Shown piece after piece: positions 1-8,751 of a stretch of DNA of 58,876 nucleotides. Position 1 is the first letter of the stretch, and each line of letters begins with the position of its first letter. Below the pieces are notes generated by a model. It saw only the letters and a program-made list of their open reading frames with translations, did not search any database and was not told the DNA's origin. This DNA is from Actinoplanes siamensis (GTDB lineage Bacteria > Actinomycetota > Actinomycetes > Mycobacteriales > Micromonosporaceae), in contig NZ_BOMW01000005.1 of NCBI RefSeq assembly GCF_016862395.1, forward strand, positions 1 to 58,876, written 5' to 3'. The translations under genes and the position numbers were made by a program.

Positions 1-704
<704 letters not shown>

Positions 705-885
705 AGAATCTCTCCGCCACTCGTCGCATGCCCACCTCGCCGCTGCCCGGGTGGTGGCCGGCGTAAGTATGCATGCAGCGTTCCGGGTTCGCACAGGCGT
801 TCGCCCACGCCAGGACGCCGAGCATCGGTGGAAGTTCACCGCGGCGGTCCGTGTAGTCTGCGGCCATGAACGCCGGCGAGCACCC

Positions 886-1314
886 GTGAGCGGAGCGGGC
901 CCAGCCACCGAGCTGATCGATCGACGGTTCGCCCGGGATCAGATCACCACGCTGCGCCGCGACGTCACGCTGGCGGCACGGTCCGCCGGGCTCTCCGGTG
1001 ATCGGCTCAACGGCTTCGTGCTCGCGATCCACGAACTGGTCACCAACGCCGTGCGGCACGGCGGCGGTCACGGCCACCTGATCCTGCGCCGGGAGGCGCA
1101 CCTCCTGTCGTGCGACGTGACCGACCACGGTCCCGGCCTGGCCGACAGCACCCCCGGCCTGCCCGGCGCCGACTCGCCGGGCGGGCGCGGGCTGTGGCTG
1201 GCCGATCAGCTCTCGGACGCGTTGCGCCTGGCGGTGCGCGCCGACGGGCTCACCGCCTCCGTCCTGGCCTACGTCGACACGACCGCCGCGGAACCCGCGC
1301 CGGGCGACAGCTGA
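886..1314 (+). CDS. Anti-sigma-factor-like ATP-binding protein (HATPase, 142 aa)
   Basis: A single GHKL ATPase fold of the RsbW/SpoIIAB kind. The N box reads [15 protein letters not shown], the G1 box VTDHGPGL and the G2 box [13 protein letters not shown]. Such stand-alone proteins in actinomycetes usually bind sigma factors or anti-sigma antagonists and may phosphorylate the antagonist on Ser/Thr. GTG 886 is chosen because the domain starts about 15 residues later and the frame upstream is only a shadow of the divergent sensor gene; no strong ribosome site is visible. It is transcribed away from the tandem-HAMP sensor. Its partner is not identifiable here. A second protein of the same class lies at 23519-24151. 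Confidence 0.8.
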   Translation: MSGAGPATELIDRRFARDQITTLRRDVTLAARSAGLSGDRLNGFVLAIHELVTNAVRHGGGHGHLILRREAHLLSCDVTDHGPGLADSTPGLPGADSPGGRGLWLADQLSDALRLAVRADGLTASVLAYVDTTAAEPAPGDS

Positions 1315-1377
1315 CGGTCGTCCTCGGCCGGCGCCTCTGACGCCGCTCCCCGGAACAGCACCACGACGAGCAGGGCG

Positions 1378-1488
1378 GTGACCACCCTGGACGGCCTCGC
1401 CCGCGCGCTCGACGCCGAGGACATGGTGATCTGCGACGAGACCGACCCGATCTCGCTGGCCGCGGTGACGGGCGGCGAGACCGGCGAG
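1378..1488 (+). pseudogene. Fragment of phenylalanyl-tRNA synthetase beta subunit (pheT)
   Basis: About 37 codons read TTLDGLARALDAEDMVICDE followed by TDPISLAAVTGGETGEW. This matches the conserved B3/B4-domain stretch of bacterial PheT (consensus TLDGV-RTLDPEDLVI-DDSGPI-LAGVMGG-T-EV). Nothing recognisable as PheT lies before or after; PheT is normally about 800 residues, so this is an orphan remnant, not a gene. It lies between the small ATPase gene and a strong hairpin at 1515-1550. Whether the segment is translated cannot be told; the preceding bases stay open for a few codons only. It probably records a past duplication or rearrangement near the chromosomal pheST locus. Confidence 0.7.
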
Positions 1489-1514
1489 TGGCGGGAGGGC
1501 GGCGCTTCAACCAG

Positions 1515-1550
1515 CGGAGGGGCCCGCGGCTTCTGCCGCGGGCCCCTCCG
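1515..1550. terminator. Strong stem-loop, probable transcription terminator
   Basis: A perfect 16-bp inverted repeat, CGGAGGGGCCCGCGGC, with a TTCT loop. It lies between the pheT fragment and the secreted nuclease gene, and would end transcription from the left and insulate the gene at 1607. There is no T-tract, as is usual in high-GC actinomycetes. Confidence 0.8.
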
Positions 1551-1606
1551 CGTCAGCGGCCGGTTGCTAATGTCGCCCGGTTCATCAGCCACCGGGGAGA
1601 TGTCAG

Positions 1607-4546
1607 ATGCGTATTCGTTCGTGGTTGGCCTGCTTGGCGATCACCCTTCTAGGGATCGCCGGGCTCGGCGTCGGCCCCGCCGAGCCCGCTCAGGCGGCGA
1701 CGTCCGCACCCTTCCGGATCTTGACCTTCAACGTCTGCGGTGGCAACGCGCCGGGTGAGTACACGGGCCCCCGCCAAGAGGGCTGCATGTACCGCACAGG
1801 TGGCCTGGCCGACTCCAAGGCGTGGGTCACGCGGCTCAAGACCCAGATCCTCACCGAAGGCGGCGCCACCACTCCGGACGTCATGATGTTCCAGGAGATG
1901 TGTGCCGGCCAGCGTGACCTGATCCGCGCCCAGCTCAGCGGCTATCAGGTCGCCTGGCTCAAATTCCGCGACGTCGGCTACGCCTGTCACCACTGGGACG
2001 ACGCCAACGCGGACAAGAGCTTCGGCACGGCGATCTTCTACAAGGGAAGCGCCGCGACGCCGCTCACCAAGGTGCTGCGAGCCACCCACTATTCGGAATT
2101 CAGCGCGGGCGAATGGCACCCGATGGGCGACCTGCGCGGGCTGCTCTGTGTCCCCGCGCCGGTCGGCGGACGCCAGGCTCTGGTCTGCAACGTGCACAAC
2201 GACTCCGTGCTGGCCGACGAGGGCGCCCATGAGACCGTCGCGCAGATTCAGCGCTGGGCGGCCGGCCGGCCGGTGATCCTCGGCGGCGACTTCAACGCCG
2301 ACCCCTTCGATCCCCAGCTCAACGCCTATTACGGCATCGGCGGCGGCGACGGCCGGTTCACCGAGGTCGACCAGGCCAATCGCCGGTACTTCACCGACAG
2401 CTGTCGCCGGCTCGCGGCGTGCCGGACGGGTGAACCGACCACCGGCGACACCATCCGCAAGTTCGACTACCTGTTCGCGAGCTCGGCCAGCATCTCGTGG
2501 AGCGGTCGCCGGGTGATCACGCCCATCGACGGCACTCTCACCCGGATCCCGGATCACCGCGCGTTGCGCGGCGACGGCGTGTGGGTGGACGCGGCCCAGC
2601 CGTCCGCGCCGGACGTGCGCCAGGTCCGTCCGCTCGGCTGGTTCGGCACCGCCGACAGCCACGGCTGGCGCGGCGTGCGGGACATGTCGCTCGGGCGCTT
2701 CACCGGCAAGGACCAGGTCGCAGACGTGCTGGTCCGGCGCTGGACCGGCGACGTGCAGGTCTACCCCGGACTCGGCGGCGGCCGGCTGGGGCGGCCCGTC
2801 ACGCTCGTGCCCGCGGATCAGGGCTGGTCGGACGGTTTGAAGATCGTCACCGGCGACTTCGACGGGGACCAGGACGACGACGTTGCCATTCTCTGGAGCT
2901 CGGGCACCATTTTCGTGTATCCGGGCGACAACGACGGTCATCTCTCCGACTGGACCATGCTCAAATCCAACAATTTCTTCTCGGACGCCCGGGACCTCGC
3001 CGTCGGCGACTTCAACGGCGATGAACGCGACGATCTGCTCGTCGAATGGAGCCGGGGCAGTCTGTACTTCTATCCGGGCCTGGACACCGGGATCGGCCTC
3101 GGGGACTCGCTTCCCCTCATGGGTGTCGGCACGCTGTACGACGCGTCCGCCCCCGTCAACGATCCGAAGAACTTCGCGAAGGCCCGGCCGAACGGCCTGC
3201 TGGCCGGCGACGTGGACCACGACGGCCGGGACGACATCGTCGTGCGCCACAGCATCGGCGACCTGGTCAGCTACAAGCTGACGGTCAGCCCGCCGACGAC
3301 GGTCCCGGCGACGCTCACCCTGGGCGAGCCGGTCACGATCCAGCAGCAGCAGACCCCCGCGCCGATCTGGGCGGTCAACGATGTCGTCGGCGACCTCAGC
3401 GGCGACGGCCAGGACGACCTCGCGGTCCGCTGGAGCAACATCGACGCCAAGGCCCCGCAGAACGCCGGCCTGCCCGATGCCCGCAAGGACGACCTGTTCA
3501 TCTACAGCACCCCGGGCGGCGGCATCAACCCCACCAGCCCGTCCGGTTTCATGCGGGTCGACGGGTTCGGCGCCGGCCTGGAGGACACGGCCGACGTCAT
3601 CGCCGGCGATCTCCTCGGCGACGACGGTCGTGACGACCTGCTGATCCGAAGGGAGTCCAGCACGCTCTCCGCTTATCGCGGCACCGAATCCGGTTTCGCC
3701 AGCTCCAGCGTGCAGATCGGGGCCGGCGCTTTCTGGAAGAACGCCCGCGACCTGGTGGCCGGCGACTACAACGGTGACGGCCACGACGACATCGTGGCGC
3801 GCTGGGCGGACGGCTCGGTCACGCTGTCGCCTGGTGACGGTGCTGGGCATCTCGGCACGCAGACCGTCATGCGTTCGGCCGCCGAGGGCTGGTCCGACGC
3901 GGTGGAGATGGTCGGCGGCGGTGACCTGACCGGCGCGGACGCGAAGGGCAACAAGTACGACGATCTCGTCGTGCGCTGGACCGCGGGCAGCGTCTACCTG
4001 TATCCCGGAAACGGCACCGGTGGGCTCGGCAACAGCGTCGTGCTGCGCACCGCTGACGGAGGAGGATGGTCGGATTCGGTCGGGATGACGGTCGGCCGTT
4101 TCGCCGGCGATCCCCTCGACGACCTCGCGGTCCGCTGGCGAGCAGGCAGCGCGTTCGTCTACCCGCGCGTCGCGGACGCCACGGTCGGCGGCTCGCAGCC
4201 CTATCGGGCCGCCGGGACGCTCACCGCCGCCGAAGGTCTGGCCGCCGGATCCTTCACACAGACCGGCACCGGTCCCCGTGATGTCGTCGCGCTCTGGGAC
4301 GACCACACCGTGCAGCTCTACCCGGCCGATCCCGCACCGGGTGACGTGCTGTCGCTGCGTTCGACCGGCGGCGCCGTCGACCACTTCGAGTACGCGTTCG
4401 ACGGCACCACCACCTGGACGAAGGTGGCCGCTGTGCGTGGGGTGGCGAGCGTGAGCCCGCTATCGGGAGCGAAGCAGGTCCAGGTGGTGGCGGTGGACCG
4501 GGACGGAAACCGGTCCGCGCCCACCTCCTATCAACTGCCTGCCTGA
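1607..4546 (+). CDS. Secreted endonuclease/exonuclease/phosphatase-fold protein with C-terminal FG-GAP repeats (979 aa)
   Basis: ATG 1607 follows a GGGGAGATG ribosome site. Residues 1-30 are a signal peptide (Arg-rich start, hydrophobic core, AQAA-type cleavage). Residues about 35-330 form an EEP domain: FRILTFNVCG, FQEMC (metal-binding Glu), GGDFNADPF, FDYLFAS and IPDHRAL (catalytic Asp-His). From about residue 340 to 900 follow at least eight FG-GAP/VCBS-type units, each with a calcium-loop-like core such as DFDGDQDDDVAI, DFNGDERDDLLVEW, DYNGDGHDDIVARW or DPLDDLAVRW, forming a predicted beta-propeller. Cleavage of nucleic acid, a phosphoester or sphingomyelin-type lipid outside the cell is plausible; the substrate cannot be read. 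It is flanked by terminators and so probably monocistronic. A related smaller protein is at 27611. Confidence 0.85.
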   Translation: MRIRSWLACLAITLLGIAGLGVGPAEPAQAATSAPFRILTFNVCGGNAPGEYTGPRQEGCMYRTGGLADSKAWVTRLKTQILTEGGATTPDVMMFQEMCAGQRDLIRAQLSGYQVAWLKFRDVGYACHHWDDANADKSFGTAIFYKGSAATPLTKVLRATHYSEFSAGEWHPMGDLRGLLCVPAPVGGRQALVCNVHNDSVLADEGAHETVAQIQRWAAGRPVILGGDFNADPFDPQLNAYYGIGGGDGRFTEVDQANRRYFTDSCRRLAACRTGEPTTGDTIRKFDYLFASSASISWSGRRVITPIDGTLTRIPDHRALRGDGVWVDAAQPSAPDVRQVRPLGWFGTADSHGWRGVRDMSLGRFTGKDQVADVLVRRWTGDVQVYPGLGGGRLGRPVTLVPADQGWSDGLKIVTGDFDGDQDDDVAILWSSGTIFVYPGDNDGHLSDWTMLKSNNFFSDARDLAVGDFNGDERDDLLVEWSRGSLYFYPGLDTGIGLGDSLPLMGVGTLYDASAPVNDPKNFAKARPNGLLAGDVDHDGRDDIVVRHSIGDLVSYKLTVSPPTTVPATLTLGEPVTIQQQQTPAPIWAVNDVVGDLSGDGQDDLAVRWSNIDAKAPQNAGLPDARKDDLFIYSTPGGGINPTSPSGFMRVDGFGAGLEDTADVIAGDLLGDDGRDDLLIRRESSTLSAYRGTESGFASSSVQIGAGAFWKNARDLVAGDYNGDGHDDIVARWADGSVTLSPGDGAGHLGTQTVMRSAAEGWSDAVEMVGGGDLTGADAKGNKYDDLVVRWTAGSVYLYPGNGTGGLGNSVVLRTADGGGWSDSVGMTVGRFAGDPLDDLAVRWRAGSAFVYPRVADATVGGSQPYRAAGTLTAAEGLAAGSFTQTGTGPRDVVALWDDHTVQLYPADPAPGDVLSLRSTGGAVDHFEYAFDGTTTWTKVAAVRGVASVSPLSGAKQVQVVAVDRDGNRSAPTSYQLPA

Positions 4547-4555
4547 CCCCGTTCA

Positions 4556-4589
4556 CCGATGGCCCCGCCTCGACTGGCGGGGCCATCGG
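4556..4589 (+). terminator. Terminator hairpin of the secreted nuclease gene
   Basis: Inverted repeat CCGATGGCCCCGCC with a six-base TCGACT loop, giving a 14-bp perfect stem ten bases after the TGA at 4546. Confidence 0.85.
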
Positions 4590-4809
4590 CCGTCCGGGCC
4601 ACGGACTGCCGGCTCAGCCGCCTACCTGCCGCCACATCACGGACCGGCAGATGGGTGAGTGGACGGCCATCGGTTCGGTCGAAGGGCGGAACTGGCGCCC
4701 GCGACGCCGTAAAACTGTTCGATGATGCGACGCGGCCGGGCCTCGCTCCGCCGGTCTCGCGCGGGGCGAGGCCGTGGTGCGTCGGCGGCCGCGGACGATG
4801 GTCCGGGCT

Positions 4810-4840
4810 GAGCCGGCGCGGTACGCAACCGCGCCGGCTC
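4810..4840 (-). terminator. Terminator hairpin of the MFS exporter gene
   Basis: GAGCCGGCGCGGT, loop ACGCA, then the perfect complement (13 bp). It lies about 50 bases past the stop of the leftward MFS gene at 4891. Confidence 0.75.
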
Positions 4841-4890
4841 GCTGAGCGCCCCACCGACGCCGGGGTGTCGGGTCGGTGCGGCGTGGCCGC

Positions 4891-6105
4891 TCAGCTGTTC
4901 GGGCGTGCGGCCGGGAAGCCGTGCCGGCGCGCCGCGACGACGATGATCAGGACCGGTGCCAGCAGCAGCAGCACGCTGCCGGGGAACGAGCCGGCGCCGA
5001 GGGTGTCGAGCAGGATGCCGCCGATGATCCCGCCGGCGGCCATGGCGACGTTCCAGAGGGTGACGAGCATGGCCTGGGCGGAGTCGGCGGCCTCGCCCCC
5101 GGCGTCCGCGGCGGCGGTCTGGAGCAGGGTGGGTACTCCGCCCCAGCCCAGGCCCCACAGCGCGGCCGCCACGTAGACGAGGGCGTCGCTCTCCGCCAGG
5201 GTGCCGAGTATCGCCGCGGCGACCCCGATCAGCAGGACGCTGGCGATGCTCAGCGCACGCAGGCGCCGGTCGATGTGGGCGCCGGTGAACCAGATGCTGG
5301 CGAGGGACGCGATCCCGAAGGCCAGGAGCACCACGTCCGTGGCGTCGGCCATCCCGACGTGCTGGAGGAACGTGGCGACGTAGGCGTACAGGATGGTGTG
5401 TGCCAGCACGAAGACGAGGGTGACGACCAGGACCGGCACGACGCCGGGGACAGAGAGCGCGCGCAGCATCGGTGTCCGTGCGTCGGCGTGCTGGCCCGCG
5501 AAGTTGGGAACGGCGACGGTGATCCAGAGCAGCAGGAGCAGGGTGAGTGCGGTCATCGCGAGGAAGGCCGCCCGCCAGCCCAGCGTCTGGCCGATGAAGG
5601 TGCCCGCCGGGACGCCCAGGGAGAGAGCGACGGGTATGCCGGCCATGGCGATGGCGACTGCCTTGCCCTGCAGGTTCGGCGGGACGAGGCGGCGGGCGTA
5701 GCCGGCGAGCAGGGCCCAGGCGAGCCCGGCGGCCACCCCGGCGACGAACCGGGCGACCATGGTCAGTGGATAGTTGGAGGACACGGCGGTGACCGTGTTG
5801 GCGACGGCGAACGCGGCCATCGCGGTGAGCAGCAGGTGCTTGCGGCGCCAGCCGGCGGTGGCGGCGGTCAGCGGTATGGCGGTCGCGGCGGTGCCGAGCG
5901 CATAGATCGTCACGGCTTGGCCCGTGGCCGACTCGCTCACGTCGAGGCTGTCGCTCATCGCGGGCAGGACGCCGGCGGGCAGCGTCTCGGTCAGGCTGGT
6001 GATGAAGACCGCGGTGGCCAGCGCGAGCAGCGCGGACATCGGGAACGTCCCGGGCCGGGCCGGCGCACGGGACTCGAGTGTCAGGTCGGTGCTTTCCGTT
6101 GCCAT
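4891..6105 (-). CDS. MFS drug-efflux-type transporter (AraJ/CmlR-like, 404 aa)
   Basis: A twelve-helix major facilitator of the DHA1 arabinose/chloramphenicol exporter type. The first helix is followed by LTETLPAGVLPAMSDSLDVS and the typical GQAVTIYALGTA, with RFVAGVAAGLAWALLAGYA in helix 4 and GIPVALSLGVPAGTFIGQ in helix 5. It probably exports a small hydrophobic compound by proton antiport. ATG 6105 is preferred; an upstream GTG at 6132 lies inside the operator. No ribosome site precedes 6105, and a -35-like TTGACC with the operator as a long spacer places the transcript start at or near the ATG, so the message may be leaderless (inference). It is divergent from and probably controlled by the MerR gene. 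As left neighbour of the carrier-protein cluster it could be its exporter or resistance gene, but this is untested. Confidence 0.85.
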   Translation of the reverse strand: MATESTDLTLESRAPARPGTFPMSALLALATAVFITSLTETLPAGVLPAMSDSLDVSESATGQAVTIYALGTAATAIPLTAATAGWRRKHLLLTAMAAFAVANTVTAVSSNYPLTMVARFVAGVAAGLAWALLAGYARRLVPPNLQGKAVAIAMAGIPVALSLGVPAGTFIGQTLGWRAAFLAMTALTLLLLLWITVAVPNFAGQHADARTPMLRALSVPGVVPVLVVTLVFVLAHTILYAYVATFLQHVGMADATDVVLLAFGIASLASIWFTGAHIDRRLRALSIASVLLIGVAAAILGTLAESDALVYVAAALWGLGWGGVPTLLQTAAADAGGEAADSAQAMLVTLWNVAMAAGGIIGGILLDTLGAGSFPGSVLLLLAPVLIIVVAARRHGFPAARPNS

Positions 6106-6120
6106 GCCCGGTATGCTCAA

Positions 6121-6142
6121 ACCTTCACACAAGTGTGAAGGT
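6121..6142. promoter_or_regulatory. MerR-type operator palindrome in a divergent promoter
   Basis: Perfect arms ACCTTCACAC and GTGTGAAGGT separated by two bases. The palindrome sits exactly between the divergent MFS and MerR genes. On the leftward strand it follows TTGACC, giving the long (about 19-bp) -35/-10 spacer typical of MerR-activated promoters, so the MerR protein probably twists this promoter when it binds an inducer. Confidence 0.85.
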
Positions 6143-6170
6143 CAACGCCCCCTGATGCGAGGTGCATCAC

Positions 6171-6602
6171 ATGCGAATTGGTGAGCTTTCCGCCCGAACC
6201 GGCACCTCGCGGCGCCTGCTTCGCTATTACGAGGAGCAGGGCCTCATTGTTTCGCAACGGTGCGCGAACGGCTACCGCTCTTACGACGAGCGGCTCGCCG
6301 ACCGTGTGCTGCAGATCCGGGGCCTGCTCGACGCGGGCCTGCCGACCCGGGTGATCAAGCAGATCCTGCCCTGTCTCGACAAGCCGCGAGTCATCGTGTT
6401 CTCCGACGCGACCCCGGAGATCATCGACACGCTCGGACAGGAGCTGGACCGGATGAACCGGCGCATCGACGCCCTGGTTCGTAATCGGGACGCCGTGGCG
6501 GAGTACCTGGCGGAGGTCCGCTCCCAGGTGCGGCCGACATCGGCCGAGCTGGCGGAGCCGGTGGTCCCGGCCGCCGTTCACGAGACGGTCACCGCGCGTT
6601 GA
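6171..6602 (+). CDS. MerR-family transcriptional regulator (143 aa)
   Basis: The N-terminus MRIGELSARTGTSRRLLRYY plus EEQGLI is the classic MerR winged-helix motif; ADRVLQIRGLLDAGLPTRVI completes the DNA-binding domain, and a long dimerisation helix (about residues 80-115) follows. The C-terminal part is short and has no Cys pattern, so it is not a metal sensor of the MerR/CueR type; a drug- or metabolite-responsive TipA/BmrR-like role is more likely. ATG 6171 is preferred over GTG 6162 because GAGGTG lies seven bases upstream and the family normally begins MRIGEL. It is divergent from the MFS exporter across the perfect operator and probably regulates both genes. Confidence 0.9.
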   Translation: MRIGELSARTGTSRRLLRYYEEQGLIVSQRCANGYRSYDERLADRVLQIRGLLDAGLPTRVIKQILPCLDKPRVIVFSDATPEIIDTLGQELDRMNRRIDALVRNRDAVAEYLAEVRSQVRPTSAELAEPVVPAAVHETVTAR

Positions 6603-6739
6603 CAGTGTCGTCGTTCTGACCGTCCTTGCTGGTCCTCCGCTTGATCAAGCACGACGTTCGCTCTCCCCGACCGGTCCGATAGGGATTGTTTGCCCTGGTG
6701 AAGGAGGGACTTCTCGAATCCCGTCACCAGCCCTGGAAA

Positions 6740-6756
6740 TTGACCTTCACAAAGGT
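6740..6756. promoter_or_regulatory. Candidate degenerate copy of the MerR operator
   Basis: TTGACCTTCACA at 6740-6751 repeats, base for base, the -35/left-arm sequence of the MFS promoter, and is closed by AAAGGT, making a shortened ACCTT-N4-AAGGT palindrome. It lies about 65 bases ahead of the transposase-like gene. Binding by the MerR protein is a guess. Confidence 0.3.
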
Positions 6757-6820
6757 ATTTTTCTCCAGGGGCGCGCATCGTGCCTTGAAGGTCACTCATG
6801 GTGGCGGGGGTGTGGACCGG

Positions 6821-7978
6821 ATGGTTGCCGAGATGCGTGACGGGGAGATCGGCGCCCTCTGGCAGCAGACGTTCCTGGAGGGGGTTTTCCAGCCGCTGCC
6901 GCGCGCCGATCAGCGGCACTGGGCCCGCACGTACCTGCGCGGGCTGCTGAGCGCCCCGCACGGAGCGACCCCCCGGCAACTGGCCGCGGCGCAGTCGCTC
7001 CCCGCCGCCGCCGCGCACCGGCTGCACCAGTTCGTCAACGTGAGTTCCTGGGCGTGGGAGCCGGTGCGCCAGGCGCTGGCCCGGCAGATCTGCGCCCACA
7101 CCATGCCCGCCGCGTGGACGGTGACCGAGCTCTTCCTCCCGAGGCAGGGGCCCAGCGTGGTGGGCGTGCACGACACCGTGGACACCGGAACCGGGCGCCC
7201 GGTCAGCGGGCAGCGGGCCTTCGGCCTGTTCCTCTCCACCGAGCGGGACAGTTTCCCGGTGAGCTGGCGGCTCCTGCTGGGCGACGCCTGGGTCAAGGAC
7301 CGGCAGCGTCGGCAGCGGGCCCGCATACCGAAGGACGTGACGGCCCGGGCCCGGTGGGCGTACCTGATGGAGTTCGTCGGCGAGGTCACCCAGGGACAGC
7401 TGCCGAATCTGCCGTGGATCTTCGCGGTGCCCCTCGCGCCGCCGGACGTCTCCGGCGTGCTCGCCGCCCTCGCCCACTGCCGTCTGGACGTGGTCTGCGA
7501 GGTCACCCCGGAGCAAGAGGTGACCCCGGAGCGGCAGACCCGTTCCGGTGGCGGCAGCGCCGCCGCGGTGCCGGTCGGTGACCTGCTGAGCCGGCGACCC
7601 GCTCGCACCGGATCCGGCTCGGTCCCGCCCGCACGCCGGACGCCGCCGGTCTCCGCGACGGTGCGCCTGGGCGGGCCCCGGCAGGCAGACGCCGAATCGC
7701 GTACTTATCAGGCGATGGAGTGGGCGGGCCAGGACGGTCGGGGGCCGGTCCGGTACGTATTGACCACCCTCACGCCGCGGCGTGCCGCACGGGCACTCGC
7801 CGGCGCCGCCGAGGACACCCGCGCCGCCGCGGCCGCGATGAGCCGCTGCTTCGGGGCCCGGGACTTCCTGGGCCGGTCCTTCCCGGGCTGGCATCACCAC
7901 ATGACGATGGCCTCGGCGGCATACGCGTATCGACGCCTGACGACCGCACCCCCGGAGGCCACCGCGGCCTGCTCCTGA
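6821..7978 (+). CDS. IS701-type transposase-derived protein, catalytically degenerate (385 aa)
   Basis: The fold resembles IS701/DDE_5 transposases: LPRADQRHWARTYLRGLLSA, LHQFVNVSSWAWEPVRQALA, FLPRQGPSVVGVHD, then FPVSWRLLLGDAWV and the basic RARIPKDV. Where IS701 enzymes carry the first catalytic Asp (consensus AWVVDDT-FPK-G), this protein has AWTVTELFLPRQG, i.e. Thr102-Glu103, so the metal site appears lost. No terminal inverted repeats flank it. A co-opted regulatory or DNA-binding role is therefore more likely than transposition (inference). ATG 6821 is chosen with GGCGGGGG upstream; GTG 6812 and ATG 6836 are possible. It is followed 44 bases later by the atypical response regulator, suggesting co-transcription. 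Confidence 0.65.
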   Translation: MVAEMRDGEIGALWQQTFLEGVFQPLPRADQRHWARTYLRGLLSAPHGATPRQLAAAQSLPAAAAHRLHQFVNVSSWAWEPVRQALARQICAHTMPAAWTVTELFLPRQGPSVVGVHDTVDTGTGRPVSGQRAFGLFLSTERDSFPVSWRLLLGDAWVKDRQRRQRARIPKDVTARARWAYLMEFVGEVTQGQLPNLPWIFAVPLAPPDVSGVLAALAHCRLDVVCEVTPEQEVTPERQTRSGGGSAAAVPVGDLLSRRPARTGSGSVPPARRTPPVSATVRLGGPRQADAESRTYQAMEWAGQDGRGPVRYVLTTLTPRRAARALAGAAEDTRAAAAAMSRCFGARDFLGRSFPGWHHHMTMASAAYAYRRLTTAPPEATAACS

Positions 7979-8022
7979 ACCGCCCACGTTCCGTCGAGTC
8001 CGTCCGCGAGGTGGAAATCGTT

Positions 8023-8751
8023 GTGTCCGATGCGACGAAAGTGCTCGTGGTTGCGCAGACCGCAGCCGCCGAAGCGTTCGCCAAAAATTTGAACAAACGC
8101 CGGTACGCCATTCGCAGCGCCAATAGCGGGGCGGAGGCCCTGCGCATTCATCGGGATGTCGATCTGGTGATTCTGAGTCTCGATCTGCCGGATATGGACG
8201 GCCTCGAGGTCTGCCGTTCCATCCGCTCGGAAGGAACCGCCGGCATCATCGCCTTGGCGGAGCAGGGTGACGAGTTGGAGCGCATTCTCGCGCTGCAGGC
8301 GGGCGCCGACGACTGTGTACCCCGGGTCTGCGGGTGGCGGGAGCTCATCGCCCGCGTGGAGGCGGTGATGCGCCGGGTCAATCCGCGGCCGGCGGCGCCC
8401 GAGACGATCTCCCTGCCACCCCTGTACCTGGATCGCACCACCCGCGACGTGCGGCTGAGCGGACACCGCGTCGACGTCACGTCCAAGGAGTTCGACCTGC
8501 TCTACGCCCTGGCCGCGAGAGCCGGGACGGTGGTGTCCCGCAGGGAGCTGATGACCGGGGTCTGGGGTGACCACTGGGCCACCACCAGCCGGACCATCGA
8601 CACGCACGTCAGTAGTCTGCGCGCGAAACTCGGATGCGGGCAGTGGATCGTCACCGTACGCGGTGTGGGCTACCAGATCGGGCGGGGCTGCGCCGAGCTG
8701 GAACCGGCGGCCACCCGGGAGACCGGCGGCAACCGGCGCAGCAGGGGGTGA
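8023..8751 (+). CDS. Atypical OmpR-family response regulator lacking the phosphorylation pocket (242 aa)
   Basis: A receiver domain (residues about 5-120) is followed by an OmpR/PhoB winged helix (about 130-225: VTSKEFDLLYALAARAGTVV, VWGDHW, RTIDTHVSSLRAKL, VRGVGYQI). The receiver is degenerate: the acidic pair is Ala11-Gln12 (KVLVVAQT), the phospho-acceptor position is Ser52 (DLVILSLDLP) and the conserved Lys is Arg (CVPRVC). It therefore cannot be a conventional two-component output. This resembles the atypical regulators (JadR1/ChxA class) that act inside actinomycete antibiotic clusters, where small molecules may replace phosphorylation. GTG 8023 has GAGGTGG eight bases upstream. No partner kinase is adjacent. 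It is the likely cluster regulator. Its 3' end overlaps the convergent gene by 82 bp. Confidence 0.85.
   Translation: MSDATKVLVVAQTAAAEAFAKNLNKRRYAIRSANSGAEALRIHRDVDLVILSLDLPDMDGLEVCRSIRSEGTAGIIALAEQGDELERILALQAGADDCVPRVCGWRELIARVEAVMRRVNPRPAAPETISLPPLYLDRTTRDVRLSGHRVDVTSKEFDLLYALAARAGTVVSRRELMTGVWGDHWATTSRTIDTHVSSLRAKLGCGQWIVTVRGVGYQIGRGCAELEPAATRETGGNRRSRG

Larger units (their letters stand above)
4547..4890. other. Intergenic region between convergent genes with two terminator hairpins
   Basis: There is no gene here that I can support; open frames across it lack any recognisable domain. It holds one strong hairpin next to each flanking stop codon (listed separately) and a weaker GGCCTCGC/GCGAGGCC inverted repeat around 4738-4772. 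Confidence 0.6.

Noticed and set aside
1649..4384. A 911-codon leftward open frame opposite the secreted nuclease gene
   Set aside because: It has no domain, signal or ribosome site; long antisense frames are expected in high-GC DNA. The rightward frame has clear EEP and FG-GAP motifs.
6686..7978. Active insertion sequence
   Set aside because: No terminal inverted repeats or target duplication, and the first catalytic Asp is missing.
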